DNA of 6,120 nt from an uncultured Halomicronema sp. (GTDB taxonomy: Bacteria; Cyanobacteriota; Cyanobacteriia; Phormidesmidales; Phormidesmidaceae). Of this stretch, positions 1 to 6,090 are shown piece after piece; the first letter of the stretch is position 1; every line of letters begins with the position of its first letter. Made by a program: the position numbers and the translations under genes. Location: assembly GCA_937897665.1 (NCBI GenBank), contig CALCPB010000527.1:1-6120 (forward strand), in the 5' to 3' direction. Under the pieces are notes generated by a model. That model was not told the origin of the DNA. It did no database searches and worked only from the letters and a program-made list of their open reading frames with translations.

Positions 1-1059
1 GGGGCCGTTTCGTCGATCGGCGTTACCATCGGGGCGCGGGTCGAGCTGATTCGTCAGATCACCGAGTCCGGCCTATCGATTTGGCTAGCCATGCGCATTT
101 TTGGCTTGCGACTGCCGGAATTCGTGGTGTTGTCATTTCCCATGTCAACGCTGTTGGCCACCATGATGACCTACAGCCGGTTGTCTGCCGATAGTGAGCT
201 GGTAGCCCTGCGGGGCTGTGGCGTTAGCGTTCGCCGCATCGTTGCCCCGGCCATCATCCTGAGTTTTTTCGTCACGGGCCTGACCTTTGCCTTTAACGAG
301 TTCATTACTCCGACGGCGAACTATCAGGCTTCAGTGGCGTTGGAGCGCGCCCTCAATTCCGAAAGCCCGCCCTTTCGTGAGCGCAATATCCTCTACCGCG
401 AGTTTCAAGAAGCCGCCGATGATGACGATGCTACTGAGATGTCGCGCCTGTTTTACGCCCGGCGGTTCGACGGTAATACGATGTACGGCTTGACGGTGCT
501 AGATTTCACTCAAGAGGGGTTGAGTCAGGTGGTGAGTGCGGATGCGGCTACCTTCAATCTGCAGACCAACATCTGGAATTTTTACGACGGCACACTGTAC
601 GCCGTTTCACCTGACGGGTCGTTTCGTCATATCGTCAAGTTTGAAACCCAGGAAATTCAGCTACCCCGAGCCCCCTTTGACATTGCCAGCCGGACTAAAA
701 GCGACTCAGAAATGAACATTGCGGAAGCGTCGCGTTACCTCAACGACGTGATTCGGCAAACGGGGGATGAAAAATCGATTCGCACGTGGCAGATTCGGAT
801 TCAGCAAAAGTATGCGTTGCCCTTTGTTTGTGTGGTGTTTGGCTTAGTGGGAGCCGCGTTGGGGGTACGACCACAGCGCACCGGTCGGGCCACCAGCTTC
901 GGCATTAGCGTCATCATCATTTTTGGCTACTATCTATTTGCCTTTATTTCAAATGCTATGGGCGAAGTGGGCGTACTGTCGCCGTTCATGTCGGCCTGGC
1001 TGCCGACGTTTCTCGGGCTGGGCATTGGCGGTTTTCTGCTGCTGCGGGCGTCTAATTGA
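1..1059 (+). CDS. LptF/LptG-family permease (YjgP/YjgQ), 5' end outside the window
   Basis: This is the C-terminal 352 residues of an inner-membrane permease of the LptF/LptG family. With the LptB ATPase, such permeases extract lipopolysaccharide from the inner membrane and pass it to the periplasmic bridge. The frame is open to base 1, and the residues before the ATG at 91 (SSIGVTIGARVELIRQITESG) already read as family sequence, so 91 is an internal Met and not the start. Seen in order: a membrane segment around residues 38-56 with FPMSTLLATMMTYSRLS; the family signature SELVALRGCGVSV at 65-77; a membrane segment at about 81-98; a periplasmic beta-rich region at about 120-250; and three C-terminal membrane segments at about 271-290, 298-320 and 328-349. 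The visible length fits a protein of about 390 residues lacking roughly 40 N-terminal residues. I cannot tell LptF from LptG, so no symbol is given. The next gene is convergent, so this is the last gene of its transcript. Confidence 0.9.
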   Translation, partial: GAVSSIGVTIGARVELIRQITESGLSIWLAMRIFGLRLPEFVVLSFPMSTLLATMMTYSRLSADSELVALRGCGVSVRRIVAPAIILSFFVTGLTFAFNEFITPTANYQASVALERALNSESPPFRERNILYREFQEAADDDDATEMSRLFYARRFDGNTMYGLTVLDFTQEGLSQVVSADAATFNLQTNIWNFYDGTLYAVSPDGSFRHIVKFETQEIQLPRAPFDIASRTKSDSEMNIAEASRYLNDVIRQTGDEKSIRTWQIRIQQKYALPFVCVVFGLVGAALGVRPQRTGRATSFGISVIIIFGYYLFAFISNAMGEVGVLSPFMSAWLPTFLGLGIGGFLLLRASN

Positions 1060-1150
1060 CGGCGCGCCAAAAGAAAGTGTAGTTGGTTCGTTCGCCATGC
1101 CTTGATGCCGCTGCCATGGGCTAGCAAGCTGAGGAGCGAGCCAATTTGAG

Positions 1151-1173
1151 CGCAGGACTTTAGCCGCAGGACT
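1151..1173. repeat. 9-bp direct repeat CGCAGGACT, two copies
   Basis: CGCAGGACT occurs at 1151-1159 and again at 1165-1173, a 14-base step. The surrounding phrase (CGCAGGACT, TTAGC, then CGCAGGACT, AAGGC) resembles short phrases I associate with interspersed cyanobacterial intergenic sequence. I cannot verify its copy number from one window. Confidence 0.4.
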
Positions 1174-1218
1174 AAGGCAAGAGTCTCTTGAATTCCCCAA
1201 CTTGAGAGATGGCATCCC

Positions 1219-1251
1219 GTCTCCCCCTAGCTTAAGGATTGAGGGGGAGAC
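1219..1251. repeat. Intergenic hairpin, 10-bp perfect stem (C-run/G-run)
   Basis: GTCTCCCCCT (1219-1228) is perfectly complementary to AGGGGGAGAC (1242-1251), around a 13-base loop that contains CTTAAG. No T-run follows on either strand, so it is a poor intrinsic terminator by itself. The left arm and the right-hand TTGAGGG element recur after dxs (4117-4154), which suggests a dispersed intergenic repeat family. Confidence 0.55.
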
Positions 1252-1271
1252 AGCGGATGCACCCGCATCAG

Positions 1272-1296
1272 CCCAGAAAGCTCTGGGATTTCTTTT
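1272..1296 (+). terminator. Candidate intrinsic terminator of the permease gene
   Basis: CCCAGA (1272-1277) pairs with TCTGGG (1282-1287) around a 4-base loop AAGC, followed directly by ATTTCTTTT (1288-1296). The stem is short at 6 bp but GC-rich, and the T-tract is on the correct strand. It lies about 210 bases after the permease stop and faces the terminator of the opposing gene. Confidence is moderate because of the short stem and the distance. Confidence 0.45.
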
Positions 1297-1307
1297 GCCA
1301 CTGTCAC

Positions 1308-1355
1308 AAAAGAACCCCGAGAACGACTCAGCATTGGGTCGTTCTCGGGGTTCTT
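1308..1355 (-). terminator. Strong terminator stem-loop of the minus-strand exported-protein gene
   Basis: AAGAACCCCGAGAACGAC (1310-1327) is perfectly complementary to GTCGTTCTCGGGGTTCTT (1338-1355), an 18-bp stem. Three further inner pairs (one G-U) leave a GCAT loop at 1331-1334. Read on the minus strand, the stem runs into TTCTTTTGTG, a usable U-tract. Read on the plus strand it ends in TTCTTGAGG, which is much weaker, so the main job is to end the minus-strand gene whose stop lies about 60 bases away. Confidence 0.75.
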
Positions 1356-1379
1356 GAGGATTAATGCCTCAATTCAGTT

Positions 1380-1407
1380 GGCGATCGCATCACCCGGTGC
1401 GATCGCC
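1380..1407. repeat. Palindrome made of two HIP1 octamers
   Basis: GGCGATCGCA (1380-1389) and TGCGATCGCC (1398-1407) form a 10-bp inverted repeat, extended by one G-U and one C-G pair into a small loop. Each arm contains the cyanobacterial HIP1 octamer GCGATCGC (1381-1388 and 1399-1406). It lies 10 bases past the stop codon of the minus-strand gene and before its terminator, so it would fold in that gene's 3' untranslated RNA. Confidence 0.7.
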
Positions 1408-1417
1408 GACCGGATAG

Positions 1418-1954
1418 TTAGTCCAGCGGAATGTAGCTGGGCTCAATATCAAGGGGCTTATAGCCAGCTGCAATGCAGGTCGTTAAAGACTCTTCAGTGG
1501 TGTAGTCAACTTCGTTCGCAATGCCTACAACGCAGGCCGCATAGCGCTCTGGCAAAATGGTGCGATGGCAATGCTCTAGCACCATCTCGGAATCGTTCAC
1601 CACGAGGTCAGCGTGAATGTTCGAGACACAGGTCGCGACTTCGTCGGGGCGGCGATCGCGGCTGCAGGCGACGAGGGCTGATTCTGGCAGCACGGCTGAG
1701 GCATTTAGGACGCCCGAGACACAGCTAGAGATCTCGGTTGGTCGATAGGACATGGCGCAGGCCGTTGCCGCCGCATCGGGTGCAATGCCAGCGTCTAACA
1801 GCTCGCTGGCGCAGTTGTCGTAATCAAAATCGGTGGCTTGCGCCTGAGCGGGACTCGTCATCAGGGAGAAAGCACTCCCGGCGATTAGACCCATCGTCGC
1901 CAACGGCATCATTGGATACTGGAAAAGTGCGAGCGAGCGAGAAAAATAGTTCAT
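1418..1954 (-). CDS. Exported protein of unknown function with four tandem cysteine-pair repeats
   Basis: I do not recognise a named family; the protein has 178 residues. Residues 1-40 look like a Sec signal peptide: Arg6, a hydrophobic core at about 17-32, and an Ala-x-Ala end (SPAQAQA) giving cleavage after Ala38 or Ala40. The mature part, about 138 residues and acidic, has eight cysteines at 48, 66, 78, 97, 109, 129, 141 and 160. Spacing within pairs is 18, 19, 20 and 19, and the step between pairs is always exactly 12. This makes four tandem units of 30-32 residues, each Cys, a helical stretch, Cys, then a short linker such as RRPDEVAT or ILPERYAA. I infer a periplasmic or thylakoid-lumen helical repeat fold held by disulfides. 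Similar exported proteins probably exist in other cyanobacteria, but this is an unverified recollection. No clear Shine-Dalgarno precedes the ATG at 1954; Met15 or Met16 are alternative starts but would shorten the signal peptide. The plus-strand frames over this region lack any such pattern. It is transcribed alone, divergent from dxs. Confidence 0.8.
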   Translation of the reverse strand: MNYFSRSLALFQYPMMPLATMGLIAGSAFSLMTSPAQAQATDFDYDNCASELLDAGIAPDAAATACAMSYRPTEISSCVSGVLNASAVLPESALVACSRDRRPDEVATCVSNIHADLVVNDSEMVLEHCHRTILPERYAACVVGIANEVDYTTEESLTTCIAAGYKPLDIEPSYIPLD

Positions 1955-1961
1955 GACAGAA

Positions 1962-1989
1962 GATTAACGGTTATGTCGGTTGATTAACG
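1962..1989. repeat. Direct repeat GATTAACG with a 20-bp step, possible operator
   Basis: GATTAACG occurs at 1962-1969 and 1982-1989, exactly 20 bp apart, or about two helical turns. It is 7-35 bases upstream of the minus-strand start codon. Same-face spacing is what a dimeric or cooperative regulator would use. That role is inference; the repeat itself is seen directly. Confidence 0.35.
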
Positions 1990-2091
1990 CTGAACCATGC
2001 CTTGACAAGAAAAATTAAGGCTAATTTACGATTGTTCTGAGGTCTTCTCTGTGCAACCTCCCTTACGATATTCCACCATAATCCGACTTTT

Positions 2092-2118
2092 TTGAAATGG
2101 GAGCAGTGGGACTAATCT
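2092..2118 (+). promoter_or_regulatory. Weak candidate promoter for dxs
   Basis: TTGAAA (2092-2097) resembles a -35 box, and TAATCT (2113-2118) is a poor -10 box with a short 15-base spacer. TACAGT at 2121-2126 is an alternative -10 but would sit 23 bases away. It is offered only as the best visible candidate. Confidence 0.2.
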
Positions 2119-2159
2119 TTTACAGTAAGAAGACAGCTTCAACGTTACCTAATTAAACC

Positions 2160-2172
2160 TGAGGGTATCTCA
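2160..2172 (+). promoter_or_regulatory. dxs ribosome binding site in a mini-hairpin
   Basis: TGAGGG at 2160-2165 is a usable Shine-Dalgarno, ending 10 bases before the ATG at 2176, and supports that start. TGAG (2160-2163) can also pair with CTCA (2169-2172) around GGTAT, so the site may be slightly masked; a 4-bp stem is weak. Confidence 0.5.
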
Positions 2173-2175
2173 ACT

Positions 2176-4092
2176 ATGCATTTGAGTGACGTAACTCACC
2201 CGAACCAGCTTCACGGTTTGTCGATTCATCAACTTGAGCAGATTGCTCGCCAAATCCGAGAGAAGCATCTGGAAACCGTCGCCGCCAGCGGAGGCCATTT
2301 AGGGCCTGGTTTGGGTGTTGTAGAACTGACCTTGGCCCTGTATCAAACCCTCGACCTTGATCGCGACAAAGTCGTTTGGGATGTCGGTCACCAAGCTTAT
2401 CCCCACAAGCTCATCACCGGTCGCTACCACGACTTCCACACTCTACGGCAAAAAGATGGCGTCGCCGGATATCTCAAGCGATCAGAAAATAAATTTGATC
2501 ACTTTGGCGCCGGGCATGCCTCCACCAGCATCTCAGCCGCGCTGGGCATGGCCTTAGCCCGCGATCTGCAGGGGGATGATTACAAAGTCGCCGCGATTAT
2601 TGGCGATGGGGCCTTAACTGGCGGCATGGCCCTGGAAGCAATTAACCATGCGGGGCACTTGCCCAGCACGCGCTTACTCGTGGTGCTCAACGATAACGAA
2701 ATGTCGATTTCGCCCAATGTGGGAGCGATTCCGCGCTATCTCAACAAGATGCGCCTGAGCCCCCCGATGCAGTTCCTCACCGACAACTTAGAAGAGCAGT
2801 TCAAGCATCTGCCGTTTGTCGGCGATTCGCTGACGCCCGAGTTGAGCCGAGTCAAAGAGGGTATGAAGCGGTTAGCCGTGCCTAAAGTCGGTGCCGTGTT
2901 TGAAGAGTTGGGCTTTACCTACATGGGGCCAGTGGACGGCCACAACCTGGCCGAACTGATGAATACCTTTACCGAGGCGCACAAAATCGAGGGGCCAGTG
3001 CTCGTGCATGTGGCCACGACGAAAGGCAAGGGCTACGCGATCGCGGAGAAGGATCAGGTCGGTTACCATGCCCAAAATCCCTTCGATCTAGCGACGGGCA
3101 AGGCGAAGCCATCAACCACGCCCAAACCTCCCAAATACGCCAAAGTCTTTGGCCATACGCTGAGTAAAAGCGCTGATCATATTTCCAAGGTCGTCGGCAT
3201 TACTGCGGCCATGTCGACCGGTACGGGTCTCGACATTTTGTGTAAAAAGGTACCGCAGCAATACATTGATGTTGGCATTGCTGAGCAGCATGCGGTTACT
3301 CTGGCGGCGGGGTTAGCAACCCAGGGGATGCGGCCCGTGGCAGCCATCTATTCCACCTTTTTGCAGCGCGCGTTCGACCAAATCGTGCATGACGTCTGCA
3401 TTCAAAAGCTACCGGTCTTTTTCTGTTTAGACCGGGCTGGCATTGTCGGCGCTGATGGCCCGACCCACCAAGGCATGTACGACATTGCTTATCTGCGCTC
3501 GATTCCCAACATGGTGCTGATGGCCCCGAAGGATGAAGCTGAACTGCAGCGCATGATCGTCACCGGCATTAACTACACAGACGGCCCCATTGCCATGCGC
3601 TATCCCCGTGGCAACGGTGTCGGTGTGCCGCTGATGGAAGAAGGGTGGGAAACTTTGCCCATTGGTAAGGCTGAGGTGCTACGTCAGGGCGACGACCTGC
3701 TGATCTTGGGCTACGGCTCGATGGTGTATCCTGCCCTGCAAACGGCGGAAATCTTGAGTGAGCACGGTATTCAAGCCACTGTGGTGAATGCGCGCTTCGC
3801 CAAACCGATTGACGAAGAAATCATCTTGCCGCTAGCGAAGCAGATTGGCCGAGTCGTAACGATGGAAGAGGGCTGTATCATGGGCGGCTTTGGCAGCGGC
3901 GTGGCCGAAGCCCTAATGGAGGCCCAGGTATCAGCGCAAGTGGTGCGTCTGGGCGTGCCCGACGTGCTGGTTGACCATGCCACCGCTGATCAAGCGAAGG
4001 CGGCGATCGGGCTCACGCCGGCACAGATGGCCACCACGATTCTCAGTCGCTGTCAGCTCGAAGAACAGATGGCCACCCTGCATCAACAGTAG
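2176..4092 (+). CDS. dxs: 1-deoxy-D-xylulose-5-phosphate synthase
   Basis: Dxs is a cytosolic thiamine-diphosphate enzyme that condenses pyruvate and D-glyceraldehyde 3-phosphate to 1-deoxy-D-xylulose 5-phosphate with loss of CO2. This is the entry, flux-controlling step of the MEP isoprenoid pathway, supplying carotenoids, the phytyl chain and quinone tails. The protein is complete at 638 residues, normal for the family. Seen: His41 in [21 protein letters not shown] at 68-78; the GDG of the ThDP/Mg site at 143-145, with NDN at 172-174; GPVDGH at 251-256; the catalytic Glu370 in [23 protein letters not shown] at 418-433 with Arg420 and His431; and YPRGN at 476-480 with Arg478, both substrate-phosphate-region positions. 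The transketolase C-terminal domain covers about 500-620. The start is supported by the N-terminus [16 protein letters not shown], typical of cyanobacterial Dxs, and by the upstream TGAGGG. It appears monocistronic, with about 220 bases before and 390 after. No key residue is missing. Confidence 0.98.
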   Translation: MHLSDVTHPNQLHGLSIHQLEQIARQIREKHLETVAASGGHLGPGLGVVELTLALYQTLDLDRDKVVWDVGHQAYPHKLITGRYHDFHTLRQKDGVAGYLKRSENKFDHFGAGHASTSISAALGMALARDLQGDDYKVAAIIGDGALTGGMALEAINHAGHLPSTRLLVVLNDNEMSISPNVGAIPRYLNKMRLSPPMQFLTDNLEEQFKHLPFVGDSLTPELSRVKEGMKRLAVPKVGAVFEELGFTYMGPVDGHNLAELMNTFTEAHKIEGPVLVHVATTKGKGYAIAEKDQVGYHAQNPFDLATGKAKPSTTPKPPKYAKVFGHTLSKSADHISKVVGITAAMSTGTGLDILCKKVPQQYIDVGIAEQHAVTLAAGLATQGMRPVAAIYSTFLQRAFDQIVHDVCIQKLPVFFCLDRAGIVGADGPTHQGMYDIAYLRSIPNMVLMAPKDEAELQRMIVTGINYTDGPIAMRYPRGNGVGVPLMEEGWETLPIGKAEVLRQGDDLLILGYGSMVYPALQTAEILSEHGIQATVVNARFAKPIDEEIILPLAKQIGRVVTMEEGCIMGGFGSGVAEALMEAQVSAQVVRLGVPDVLVDHATADQAKAAIGLTPAQMATTILSRCQLEEQMATLHQQ

Positions 4093-4111
4093 GACTTAAG
4101 TGCTAAACATT

Positions 4112-4159
4112 CCCGGCCTTCTCCCCCTGGTCTGAATTGGCTTGAGGGAGGAGGTTGGG
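4112..4159 (+). terminator. Hairpin after dxs, probable 3' end structure and repeat relative
   Basis: CCCGGCCTTCTCCC (4112-4125) pairs with GGGAGGAGGTTGGG (4146-4159) over 14 bp with three G-U wobbles and a 20-base loop. It begins 20 bases after the dxs stop. The following CTAGTTTATAG holds only TTT, so Rho-independent termination is uncertain, but the stem may stabilise the 3' end. Its TCTCCCCCTGG and TTGAGGG parts echo the hairpin at 1219-1251. Confidence 0.45.
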
Positions 4160-4290
4160 CTAGTTTATAGCGCTGCTGTCGCAATGATCGTCAGCGCTTA
4201 AGATCAAAGGCTTGATTTTGGCGCGATCGCTTTCCCTACAGCCATCACACTCAATCTGATGTGGCAAACCGCGGTCAGGTCAAGAGATTC

Positions 4291-4331
4291 CGGCATGTGG
4301 CAGTCGAGCTTTGGCGGCCTGCCGCATCCCG
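4291..4331. repeat. Imperfect 13-bp inverted repeat
   Basis: CGGCATGTGGCAG (4291-4303) pairs with CTGCCGCATCCCG (4319-4331), with one C/C mismatch and one G-U wobble, around a 15-base loop. It has no T-run and overlaps no gene. It could be a repeat remnant or part of an untranslated or small RNA; the sequence does not decide. Confidence 0.45.
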
Positions 4332-4409
4332 CTGTAGGACAGTAGCTGATGAAATCAATCGGGCAATTGCAACATGTCCTCACAAAAATCTAAGGGCAAT
4401 ATTAAATTC

Positions 4410-4459
4410 CAGTTGAATCGGTAGCGTCCGTTCAAAGCTGGAGAGTGCGGGCAGCACTC
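4410..4459 (+). promoter_or_regulatory. Two adjacent hairpins upstream of glpK
   Basis: Hairpin A (4410-4440) has CAG/CTG, TTGAA/TTCAA and CGG/CCG segments separated by small bulges, closed by loop TAGCGT. Hairpin B (4443-4459) pairs GAGTGC with GCACTC around GGGCA. B ends 7 bases before the Shine-Dalgarno. If transcription starts upstream, both lie in the glpK leader and could affect translation; alternatively they are protein-binding dyads. The role is inference. Confidence 0.35.
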
Positions 4460-4466
4460 CGGTATA

Positions 4467-4473
4467 GAGGTGA
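4467..4473 (+). promoter_or_regulatory. glpK ribosome binding site
   Basis: GAGGTGA at 4467-4473 is a good Shine-Dalgarno, ending 9 bases before the ATG at 4483. It decides for that start over the second in-frame ATG at 4501 (Met7). Confidence 0.7.
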
Positions 4474-4482
4474 GTAATCAAC

Positions 4483-5991
4483 ATGACAGCCGCTTACATC
4501 ATGGCCCTCGATTTGGGCACCACGGGTAATCGCGCCATTCTGTTTGACCGAGATGGGCAAATTGTGGCTCAGTGCTACAAAGAACTGACGCAGTATTATC
4601 CCGAACCGGGCTGGTTAGAGCATGACCCGAGAGAAATCTGGGATGATATTCAATGGGCGGCCAAAGGGGTTTTAGAAAAGAGTCAGGTGGCCGCCCAAGA
4701 CATCGCCGCGATCGGCCTCACGGTGCAACGAGAAACCTGCCTGCTGTGGGATAAAGAAACCGGACGCCCCCATCACAACGCGATCGTCTGGCAAGACCGG
4801 CGCACGGCCCCGCTATGTAACGAACTGCGCGCCCAGGGCAAAGCCGATGAAATTTACGATCGCACCGGTCTTGTGTTAGATGCCTACTTTTCGGCGACTA
4901 AACTGGCTTGGCTGCTAGAGCGCACTCACAAATATACCGATCCGCCCCTATCTCTCGAAAGCACGCTGGCAGGCACCATTGATACTTGGGTGCTATGGAA
5001 CATGACCGGCGGCCAGGTGCATGCCACCGATCACAGCAACGCCAGCCGCACCATGCTGCTCAACCTGCAGGCGCATGATTGGGATCCGGCATTGCTAAAA
5101 ATGTTCGATATTCCGCCGCACATTATGCCCACGGTGAAGCCTAGCCTGGGTTTATTTGGCTACACGGCCCCCAGCTTATTAGGGGCAGAGATTCCCATTA
5201 CGGCGGTACTGGGCGACCAACAGGCGGCTCACTTTGGCCATGGCTGCGATAGTCCGGGAGCGCTGAAATGCACCTACGGCACAGGCGCGTTTTTGGTCGC
5301 CCATACGGGTGAGCAGATTGTGCGCGCCCATCATGAACTGCTATCAGCCATCGCCTGGTCTACCGCTAACGGTGACCAGCCCCAGTTTGGCTACGCCGTT
5401 GAAGGCGCGATGTTTACCGCCGGAGCCTGTATTCAATGGCTGCGAGACGGCATTCGGGTGATTAGCCATGCGGCTGATACGGAAGCCCTGGCTAAACGCA
5501 TTGGCACGAATGGCGGCGTTTATTTTGTCCCAGCGCTGAGCGGCTTGGGAGCCCCCCATTGGGATATGAATGCGCGGGGCTCATTTATGGGCATCACTGC
5601 CGCCGTAAAACGGGAACACATGGTGCGAGCTGTGTTGGAGGCGATCGCCTATGAAGTCAAAGAAGTCGTTGATGCCGTGAACGCCGGTAGCACCATTCCC
5701 ATCCAACGGCTCAAGGTCGATGGCGGCGCGTGCCAAAACGATTTTCTGATGCAGTTTCAAGCTGACGTATTGGGGATTGCCATTGAACGTCCGCAGATTT
5801 TAGCCACCACCGCGCAAGGAGCCGCCTTTGCCGCTGGCCTCGCGAGTGGATTTTGGCAAGACTACCGTAGCCTCATCGACAGCCGCAGCATTGATCAAGT
5901 GTTTGAGCCGGGCCAAGGCGCATCCTCAGCGCAAGACAACTATGCCCTCTGGCAAAAGGCAGTGGAGCGCTCTAAACGGTGGATCGAATAG
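4483..5991 (+). CDS. glpK: Glycerol kinase
   Basis: GlpK is a cytosolic FGGY-family kinase that phosphorylates glycerol with ATP to sn-glycerol 3-phosphate, trapping imported glycerol and feeding lipid synthesis or the triose-phosphate pool. It is complete at 502 residues, the same length as E. coli GlpK as I recall it. Seen: phosphate-binding ALDLGTTGNRA at 8-18 (Asp10, Thr14); glycerol-binding Arg83-Glu84 in QRET, Trp103 in VWQ, Tyr135 and Asp245 in GDQQAA; TYGTGAF at 264-270 with Thr267 and Phe270; GLGAPHWD at 354-361; and the VDGG of the C-terminal ATPase-type domain at 412-415. The QRET, VWQDRRT and GDQQAAHFG wording separates it from xylulokinase. The Gly-rich loop with Arg236 that binds fructose 1,6-bisphosphate in E. 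coli is absent: LLGAEIPIT stands there, so that inhibition is unlikely. No glpF, glpD or glpR neighbour is visible. A good ribosome site supports the start, and no clear terminator follows. Confidence 0.96.
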   Translation: MTAAYIMALDLGTTGNRAILFDRDGQIVAQCYKELTQYYPEPGWLEHDPREIWDDIQWAAKGVLEKSQVAAQDIAAIGLTVQRETCLLWDKETGRPHHNAIVWQDRRTAPLCNELRAQGKADEIYDRTGLVLDAYFSATKLAWLLERTHKYTDPPLSLESTLAGTIDTWVLWNMTGGQVHATDHSNASRTMLLNLQAHDWDPALLKMFDIPPHIMPTVKPSLGLFGYTAPSLLGAEIPITAVLGDQQAAHFGHGCDSPGALKCTYGTGAFLVAHTGEQIVRAHHELLSAIAWSTANGDQPQFGYAVEGAMFTAGACIQWLRDGIRVISHAADTEALAKRIGTNGGVYFVPALSGLGAPHWDMNARGSFMGITAAVKREHMVRAVLEAIAYEVKEVVDAVNAGSTIPIQRLKVDGGACQNDFLMQFQADVLGIAIERPQILATTAQGAAFAAGLASGFWQDYRSLIDSRSIDQVFEPGQGASSAQDNYALWQKAVERSKRWIE

Positions 5992-6090
5992 CTTTAGAGT
6001 CCAGGCGTCACAATGCGCGGTGTGGGGGCTGTGCGGCCAATAACGAATTGCGGGACATCACTGCGTCTAAGTAGCTGGGCTAATTCAAAT

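Larger units (their letters stand above)
1060..1417. other. Gene-free gap between convergent genes, rich in short repeats and terminators
   Basis: I find no credible coding sequence in these 358 bases. The gap holds, from left to right: a 9-bp direct repeat (1151-1173), a small palindrome CAAGAG-T-CTCTTG (1178-1190), a C-rich/G-rich hairpin (1219-1251), a terminator-like stem for the permease (1272-1296), a long terminator stem for the opposite gene (1308-1355) and a palindrome built from two HIP1 octamers (1380-1407). Reading frames here lack ribosome sites and protein-like composition. Confidence 0.6.
1955..2175. promoter_or_regulatory. Divergent promoter region between the exported-protein gene and dxs
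   Basis: These 221 bases are AT-richer than the flanking genes and must carry the starts of two diverging transcripts. No perfect sigma-70 promoter is visible on either strand. Notable content: a direct repeat near the minus-strand start (1962-1989), a weak dxs promoter candidate (2092-2118), and a ribosome site partly inside a mini-hairpin (2160-2172). No riboswitch was recognised. Confidence 0.6.
4093..4482. other. 390-base gene-free, stem-loop-rich gap between dxs and glpK
   Basis: No credible coding sequence is visible. The gap contains a dxs-proximal hairpin (4112-4159), a 7-bp inverted repeat AGCGCTG/CAGCGCT (4169-4175 and 4192-4198), a weak ATCAA-AGGC-TTGAT stem followed by TTT (4203-4219), one HIP1 octamer (4223-4230), a 13-bp imperfect stem (4291-4331) and two adjacent hairpins just before the glpK ribosome site (4410-4459). 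An AT-rich stretch at 4398-4409 (ATTAAATT core) is the likeliest -10 area for glpK, but no matching -35 box is visible. Confidence 0.55.

Noticed and set aside
91..93. ATG at 91 as the start of the permease
   Set aside because: The 30 codons before it are open and read as conserved LptF/LptG sequence, so the true start lies before the window.
1060..1417. CRISPR-like or insertion-sequence origin of the repeats in the gap
   Set aside because: The repeats differ from one another, lack regular spacers, and no transposase or target-site duplication is visible.
1354..1728. 124-codon plus-strand reading frame
   Set aside because: It overlaps the minus-strand gene, has no ribosome site and its composition (Arg/Ser/Gln-rich) looks like an antisense shadow; the minus frame has a signal peptide and cysteine repeats.
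1095..2005. CCATGCCTTGA at 1095-1105 and 1995-2005, exactly 900 bases apart
   Set aside because: A few 11-base matches are expected by chance in a window of this size, and the flanks do not match.
2150..2175. Possible thiamine-diphosphate riboswitch before dxs (AACCTGA present, ThDP-dependent enzyme)
   Set aside because: The other conserved boxes and helices of the TPP riboswitch are absent upstream, and a 7-base match is not evidence.
4483..5991. Xylulokinase or another FGGY sugar kinase instead of glycerol kinase
   Set aside because: The glycerol-contacting residues Arg83, Glu84, Trp103, Tyr135, Asp245 and Phe270 are all present in GlpK context.
2176..5991. dxs-glpK operon
   Set aside because: The genes are 390 bases apart with a hairpin 20 bases after dxs and a separate structured leader before glpK.
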